Shown here: positions 57,735-64,000 of the stretch, in pieces
Layout of the letters: every line of letters starts with the position of its first letter
Position numbering within the stretch: the first letter of the stretch is position 1
DNA from: Ilyonectria destructans
Lineage: Eukaryota > Ascomycota > Sordariomycetes > Hypocreales > Nectriaceae
Length of the DNA: 64,000 bases
Direction of reading: 5' to 3'
NCBI GenBank assembly: GCA_020740775.1
Contig: JAHEWK010000003.1
Coordinates: 930,001 to 994,000 of the forward strand
Translations under genes and position numbers: made by a program
The notes under the pieces: model-generated
Database searches by the model: none
What the model was told of the DNA's origin: nothing
The model's input: the letters and a program-made list of their open reading frames with translations, nothing else

Positions 57735-59387
57735 AGTGCATGCCATTGAAGTTACTGTGTCTTTGGCTAATGGAACTACAGAGAGATTCAGCTGGCAATC
57801 AGTCCTACAATACCTGGCCTTGAGTCTGAGCCACCTCCACAGCCGTACATTGGTCAGTCGGTCCTAAATGGGCACGTCAAGCAGAAAGTTTGTTGTACCG
57901 TCTTATAACGCGTACACAAGAAACCACTACGGAGTTCTTGGTACATCTTCCTCTATGTTTCTAGCCTAGACCTTTGATTTATTTGGCTTTTTTACCTTTA
58001 CTTAATATCAACAGATAGATCAGCTATATGATATTTTCAAACAGTGGAGACAAACAGTAAGTACTACACCCAGCACCAGAAGAAACAGGAGCTGAGCAAT
58101 AAGGTTGTTACACATTGGTCTTTGCCTTAAGCTTTAATTTAATCATTCTGGCTTTAATCCTTCTGACTTTAATGATCTTGCTGTCTGCAGCCAACGATCT
58201 TGCTGTCTGTAGGTAACAACCTTAAGACAATAACCTTATTCCGATCAATAAGATATAAGAGGGACTCACATCTCCGGTTATTAAGAGGCCAAGTTCCCTT
58301 CCGAATCATCCAACTGTCCAAACTTTCACCATAGCCATCGTCCGTCACACCTTACAAGATCATACTTACACAAGCCGAGGGTACCGGGATTACCTCTCTT
58401 GCCGACATGATATCGGCTATCAATACAACACGAAAATGAAGCAGAGAGAAACAAATGCTCTGCACATCTTCAATTTCTCCGAAATAATAGGCTTCCAAGT
58501 CTATACAGATTCCCTCTAACCAGGGCTCGTTGTCTGAGAATCAGACAGAAGATTGGAATCTTGGGGCGTCCTAGGGGTTGGGTCGTGGGATTTTTGAGTC
58601 TTAGTTCATCGAGGTTAGAATGGCTGCAGGGCGAAAGAGTTAGACAGGATTGCGGCAGATGGAAAAAAAGCAGCTTGAAACCCAAACTTGGGCCTTGGTA
58701 ACTGTGACGTGCACAACAGAAATACAGTAAATTCAAACATTAGGTTCCCTAATCGAGGGATCATTAAATATATTAAAGCAATATTGTAACAAACAGTAGG
58801 CACATACGGCTCTCGTTACACTCAGTGCCAGGAATTAGTTGGGTTAACATTAGAGGGTAGTTGCTGATCCGTTTTAAGCTCTCTTCCATACGACTATATC
58901 ATCAAGACGAGAATTTCACAAATCATTTATCCATTCAAAGCCAGGCCTTAAATAGATGCAGATTTCCTGGCCCTCCTGGTTAAGAGTCACTGTACAACAG
59001 GTCCGCCTGCCACAGCGTTAAAGACGTCGGGGTACACGAGGCTGGTCACATGAGGCCGGTCGATAATTTCCAGCAATTTGATGGTAACAAAAATATGAGG
59101 TTACTTGATAGATCTATCCTTAGCAAAATAAGGTAGGATCCTGAAATGTAGGTAAATATTCGAAGGAATTATGAGAAAAGGAACATATCGGACGTTATCC
59201 CTTGAAATCTAAACAGGAAAGAAAGTCTTCTGTGTAAGTAACGCCAACGGGCTTGAAGAAAAGTGTACCCAATGACTACTAGTCTATCACATGAGAAAAG
59301 ATTAGTTCGTCCATTCTTGGTTTGAATCCTGGACTTGAAACCGGGTTAAGAACACAGTGCTAAACTTTTCCATGCTCCGTGGAACTA
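57735..59387. other. 1.65-kb intergenic region with a small inverted-repeat element
   Basis: AT-rich. It contains a 125-bp segment bounded by inverted repeats (listed separately) and a TATA-like GATATAAGAGGG at about 58250. No coding sequence recognised. Confidence 0.5.
58100..58224. repeat. MITE-like segment with 12-bp inverted ends
   Basis: TAAGGTTGTTAC at 58100-58111 and its exact reverse complement at 58213-58224 bound 125 bases. Inside are three CTTTAAT units and a direct repeat GATCTTGCTGTCTG (twice, about 24 bases apart). A clear target duplication is not seen. Confidence 0.45.
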
Positions 59388-61495
59388 TCAAATACAAGTC
59401 CTCCTCACACAACCACAGGGAGGAATCCGTTTAGCCACCAGTGTTTCCGCGACGGAAGAATTTAGGTCCCTGCAGACCTCTTGAGCTTCGAGTAAACGGA
59501 GAGCTGGGCTATCTTCTTGGTTATTTTCGGCTCGAAAACGACGTAGGATCTGCGGCAAACTTGTCTTCAGCTCCTCCAAGAGGATTGGCAATTTGCTGGA
59601 GTCGATATCCGGCGCCATGAGCTTTAAAAAACCCTCGATATCGACAACTTCAATTTCCGAAGGCTCGATATCAAAACCTCGCCAGTTCTCAGGATGAGTA
59701 CTGATGGTTATCTTTGAACGAACAAAGGCATACTCGAAGCATTCGAGTCTATTGCGTCGACCTTTCCTTTTTAAGACGACCGTCCAAGTATCAGGAGTCA
59801 AATCACTCATAGTAAGAAATCCCATGCCTTTGTACCAATGGTCGCCTGTAGAGCAGTGAGAGAGTGCACAAAGTTCGGCTAGAACAGGCCCAATCTTGCG
59901 GGAATGACTTCCGTCAAGAGACGAAGATCTATAAGCAAAGCAATGAAATGCGTCAATGCCGGCTAAAACCTCGTGTGCGCCGCTCAAGAACAACTTGAGA
60001 AACTGAAGAAGCCCGCTGACAAATTCCACTGGTGTTATGAATGCGTCGCGAAGATTAAGGCAGCTCGAATGTTGCTCCTCGGGAGACCAGTCCGCATAAG
60101 AGAGCAAGAGTTGGAATACTGGGAACGCAGTCAAAGCCTTAGGATCCTGCACTGGCAGAATCCTGAGAGGCTCCCACGAAAAGAGGTGTGAGAGAACCAG
60201 GCTCTTTTTTACAAGACCAGGTGCCAACTTGGTGAGACTCTCATGCATCTCAATGCTCATGGACTCGTCCCTTCTGTTGGGGTAGTCTAGGACCTGTAGA
60301 GTATCAAGCGTCTTGAGGATTGAAAGTGCCTCCACGATGTCCTTCGGTGTGTCTGGGGCTGATGGCGGTGGGAGGCTGATTCCAGTGACCTTGCTCAGTA
60401 TATCGTTATTGAAGACAGCCTTGAGAGCCTGCGACGAGAGATTCTTGAACTGATGCCATTCAAGGAATGTTTCACCTGCGCACGCTATCTCAAGAAGCGG
60501 TGCCCAGGAAGGGCTGACACCAACTCGATCTTTGTTACGAAGCAGATATTCCTTCACGGTCAGCCCGAAGCCGGGCATCCAATCCATATCGTATAGGTAA
60601 GAAGGGCTAATCTCAGACGACGAGATGGAATCGAAGAGCTTCGCGGCAGCCTGGCATCGAAGAGATAGTTTTGGCCCACGTTTTGGAGATTGATCGTCTG
60701 GTTGAAGGGGAAAGTGACCTTCAAAGCCATTGTTGAACATCCATACTTCTGCCCACAGATTAGCATTGAGTTACTAGGAAAGTCCCATCTATTTTGAGTA
60801 ACCCAGAAATAGACAGTTAACTTGATGGGGTCAAAAGTACCTTGAAGTGCTCTGACTGTGACGAGAGGGATTTTTTCAAAAGTGTTAATAATCTCACCCT
60901 TGACCTTATCATCGTTGTTGCCGTAGTAAATTGTGTTGCGATTATGTTCTATATGCCTCGATACATACTGCGAACATGTTTGAGGTTTGGTATAGGGTTC
61001 AGGGTCGCGTAAAGATGAGTGTCCCCAACTTGACTCCATCTCGAAATAGTCACGAATCTGGAGTTTATCCGATGTTAAAAAACAGTAGGAACCATTTTCC
61101 AGGTCAGTGATGTCCAGAATGGTGATCTCGTTGTTATTGAGTGGCGCGGTTTGCGGTGCATTGTAAAGCTGCTGCTGAACCTCGAGGAAACTGCGACGAA
61201 CAGGCCAATTATTAGGGTTGTAGCCAACACCAATTAACAGACATGCCGTGATAAAGGAGAAACCTGGACGCATCGTCTGTCCGTCAAAATGATTCTCTTC
61301 CGTGAAATCATTAAAGAACTCGGCAGCCATATTAAGCTCCTGTTTGAGTGTGATTCGGTTGGCAGGATCTGAGAAGATCTGGATCAGCCGAAGACAAACA
61401 CGGGCTAAGTCGTAGCCACGAGGGCTATCCAAACTAATAGCCGCGAGAGAACGGTGTGTTTTGCCTATTCGGGCGATGACGAAAAATTGATCCAT
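59388..61495 (-). CDS. Hypothetical protein of 671 aa, family not recognised
   Basis: Two overlapping frames join into one gene if a 92-nt intron is removed (60840-60749: GTACTT donor, GCTAATC branch site 12 bases before the GGGCAG acceptor). Exon 1 (61495-60841) begins MDQFFVIARIGKTHRSLAAI and ends VRALQ; exon 2 (60748-59388) opens EVWMFNNGFEGHFPL. Parts sum to exactly 672 codons including the stop. The protein is mostly soluble and leucine-rich. A helical C-terminal segment includes LPILLEELKTSLPQILRRF, followed by a short cysteine motif (PPCGCVRRTC). I see no P-loop, zinc finger or membrane helix. The alternative is two genes or an unspliced 311-aa product ending at 60560. Confidence 0.65.
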
Positions 61496-62023
61496 ATTTT
61501 CAGTGACAGACCGACTAATTTGGGCAAGATGCGTAGGGAGTCAGTCGGACTTCAGAGAGGTGTTGCTTTCTTAAAGGGAATAAACCCGACCTTGTTAGTA
61601 TTTCTTTGTTGTGTTCCTTTGTTAGTGTCTTCCTTTGTCATCTCAACGGCGCCGCAACTACGGCACACATCAAAGTGGAAAAGGAAGCGCCAATGACAAA
61701 GCGTGAACAAAGGCGAGGATCGTCTAAAACTTGACTCGATTCCGTTGCAAGGCACTGTGATTATTTGCTGTTCTTGAATGTCACTGCGATGAGCCACCGA
61801 CCGGTTCAGCAAACTTGTACTGTAATCTGCGGGACAGAGGCTTGATCACTACTCTTAAGTGTTGCTTGTATGTGTCGCCTGTTACTACTGTTGCAAACTG
61901 CTAGACGATCAAGGTCATTCACACATCATCCATGACCTAACGATCGAGATACAGGGTTAATCCTGTAAAACTAAACATTTACCTAACTACCCTTTGCAAC
62001 TCTAACATGACCCGAGAAAACAT
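61496..62023. other. Intergenic, no gene seen
   Basis: About 530 bases between two leftward genes; it contains the promoter of the 671-aa gene. Confidence 0.55.
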
Positions 62024-63408
62024 TCATTTCTTCTTCCAAAACTTCTTGCATATGTCTTGTGGCAGCGATGTCTTTCTGTGCGTCGCAGCAAAAACCTGTA
62101 GCACCGGGTTCGGGGACTTTTCATAAACCGCCACGCATGCTCTCTGTTTCGACTTCTTGACGATATCTCGCAACTGAGATAAGAGTGCCGCTACTTTGCG
62201 GAGGGGGATTTGGTTCTGATCCTCGGCCTCCCAGCGCCGAAGATCCTCCTCCACGCTGCTGATCTGGATGTTGTGGAAGACACCTTCCGAGTGGACACCC
62301 CGGATCAGATTCTGGGTTCGGCCGAACCAAAGTTGAGGCATCATCAGCCCAGGTGATTTCAAGCATTTCATGGACTTGATCTCAGCTGCAGCGATGTGCG
62401 GGATACCAGAGCCGCGAGAGATGACTCGAATTTGGCTGAGACCTTTGACTTTGGGATCGGTCGGAGGTTCTTGGATTTTGAGTGTGCCGAGTGCCTCAGA
62501 AAGGTCATTCGCCTCCATTACCGTATTTCCCGGGCTACTCTGTCCTTCTCCAGGAGCCTCAGCGCCGGAATCTCCGTAGGAAGCATCAACTTCGAATCGA
62601 ACAGCGCACCTCAAGCCTCCAAAGTCGTATCGAAGGACGCGACCGTGCTCAGCGTGATCTTCCATGCCCGGCCCTGGCCGAGTAATAGCCTTCTCGAAGT
62701 TATGACCCCATCCTGTATTTTGTGACCCCTGAGAAATCATCTTCGTCATCGCTTCCCACATTTCAACAACCAATGTGTTGTGGACTATGAACATGTTAAT
62801 TCTGAACATGTTAGAGTAATTCCCGCGGACGAAGTCGAGTAGCTTTCGTAGCGAGTTGCGGTCAATCAGAACATCGACGTCGTCGAATCTATAGTCCGGG
62901 TTCATGACCTCCATTGCCCGGAATACGACTTCGAATGTGTATTTTGGAAGTTGAAAAGTGCCCCGATCGGTAAAATGCTCTTTGGAATCTCTTGGGATGC
63001 TGAAAGGAACTTGGGTCGAGATGAACCGTGGGGGGTCACCTGTGACGGTTAGGATCGATAGCGAGTGTCTACACAAGGACAACAGTTACCTGGAACATAG
63101 ACGGTAGGGCTGCTTTCTTTGACCCAGCTGTAGGCACATACGAGATCGTATCCGCCGCTGCTGGTAACGGCCACATCTGATGGGGTGAGCTGCGAGCTTG
63201 GTATGTTGGCTAATACTTTTCCGGTACCGCTGAGTAGCCAGCGGGATTTCTTTCTTTGGCGGGCAGTAGGCTTCTTCTTGGAGACGACATTCAGCTTCTT
63301 CTCCAAGACATTGGCGTGGGCAAATCGAATTCAACCTACCTTCGAAGAGCTCTCGCCGTGTGGTTGAGCAGAGCCTGAGGGCGCGGCAGATTCCGTCGGG
63401 TGATCCAT
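62024..63408 (-). CDS. Fungal conserved protein often labelled geranylgeranyl pyrophosphate synthetase (no prenyltransferase motifs)
   Basis: Three exons (63408-63340, 63300-63090, 63039-62024) give 431 aa. The start MDHPTESAAPSG and the blocks DDVDVLIDRNSLRKLLDFVR, MEDHAEHGRVLRYDFGGLRC, AVRFEVDA, LMMPQLWFGRTQNLIRGVHS and LRDIVKKSKQRACVAVYEKS match a Pezizomycotina family that databases commonly call 'geranylgeranyl pyrophosphate synthetase'. The aspartate-rich DDxxD motifs that bind the diphosphate are absent, so I regard that name as wrong and the function as unknown. The first intron is only 39 or 42 nt (two adjacent in-frame acceptors, GGAG and GAAG). The second has a CCTAAC branch site. 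An early Lys/Arg-rich stretch (KKKPTARQRKKSR) could be a nuclear signal. No lesions. Confidence 0.8.
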
Positions 63409-64000
63409 GGATCTTGATTCTCTTCCTCAAATGTCGTCGGTGTTTTGAAGGACTCCTTAGTGAACAGTGACCATTTGGGATGGTGCTAAGACGTGTTTCC
63501 CAGATGGAGGAGGGGAGAGTGAGGGGTCACAATACGCGGCTGGCTGTTGGGAGAGCCAGCCAACCAGCGAAGTGGCGGGCCTCCCTATCCAGCAGACAAG
63601 ATAGACTCATCTTCAGTTTGCTTGTGACGTAGTAAATCCCGCCAGTGTGACAAACATACGTGTACCTCATAGCGGGGCACTTTTTATTTCCCTGACAATT
63701 GGGAGAGCCGATTGCGACAATCATCAACGCTGGAAACATGAGGCTGATTTGAGACACTGGATAACGACACATAAATTCAATCGGCTATTTGAAGGGCCTA
63801 GGTAATTCCAAAATTACCATTTCCTAGAGTACCTTGATAGGGGCTAGAAGCGGCACTTGTGAGTCGATCCCCGGCAGATGCAGGGCAATGTCCTATAGGT
63901 TGCAAAAGCACTTTGCACCAAAAGAAGATGGATGCCTTGGTAGGGAAAAGACGCCACAGCGGAAGGAGCGGTGTTGGAGAGCCCATGTGCAGGCTTTGCG
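63409..64000. other. Upstream region of the last gene, nothing else seen
   Basis: About 590 bases to the window edge; short frames only. Confidence 0.5.

Noticed and set aside
1..64000. CRISPR arrays, bacterial promoters or operons
   Set aside because: The sequence is spliced fungal nuclear DNA; no regularly spaced identical repeats were seen.

Overview
The window is nuclear DNA of a filamentous ascomycete (Pezizomycotina, most like a Sordariomycete). Genes are interrupted by short introns (about 45-190 nt, GT...AG, CTAAC/CTGAC-type branch sites). The families are typically fungal: Zn2Cys6 regulators, a Clr5-ankyrin protein, a TDT malate channel, OPT and MFS transporters, and an Nta1-type amidase. 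Genes are monocistronic, so there are no operons or ribosome binding sites to describe. Exon models below were built by hand from reading frame, splice consensus and family resemblance; no search was run.

Layout. 0-8 kb: tail of a DsbA/FrnE-like thioredoxin gene, a convergent ACC deaminase, a long empty stretch, a tubby-like/LURP-like protein and a small membrane protein. 8.6-15.8 kb: a complete cytochrome P450, a five-exon regulator with two C2H2 fingers plus a Zn2Cys6 cluster (the architecture of the DHN-melanin regulators Cmr1/Pig1), and next to it a dead scytalone dehydratase gene. I read this as a decayed pigment locus. 17.5-21.4 kb: a Clr5-ankyrin protein. 22.3-29 kb: a decayed block holding an MFS transporter pseudogene, a Zn2Cys6 regulator cut into two halves by a segment that carries an intact collagen-like membrane protein and a WD40 scrap, and an FAD oxidase with an abnormal splice acceptor. 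30-36 kb: a dynamin-like GTPase with an FG-rich tail and a malate-type anion channel. 36-40.3 kb: a CorA-like gene split by a Tc1/mariner element with perfect 26-bp terminal repeats and a TA target duplication. 41-64 kb: mostly intact genes (a secreted protein, an N-terminal amidase with a very long tail, an oligopeptide transporter with 13 exons, a DUF7053-like protein, an F-box-like protein, a 671-aa orphan and a 431-aa protein of the family often mislabelled geranylgeranyl pyrophosphate synthetase).

The outstanding property is the density of broken genes between about 15 and 40 kb (five host genes, one transposase and one WD40 remnant) set among intact neighbours. That suggests an accessory or relaxed-selection segment. 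The most unusual intact items are the collagen-like transmembrane protein and the dynamin with a nucleoporin-like tail.
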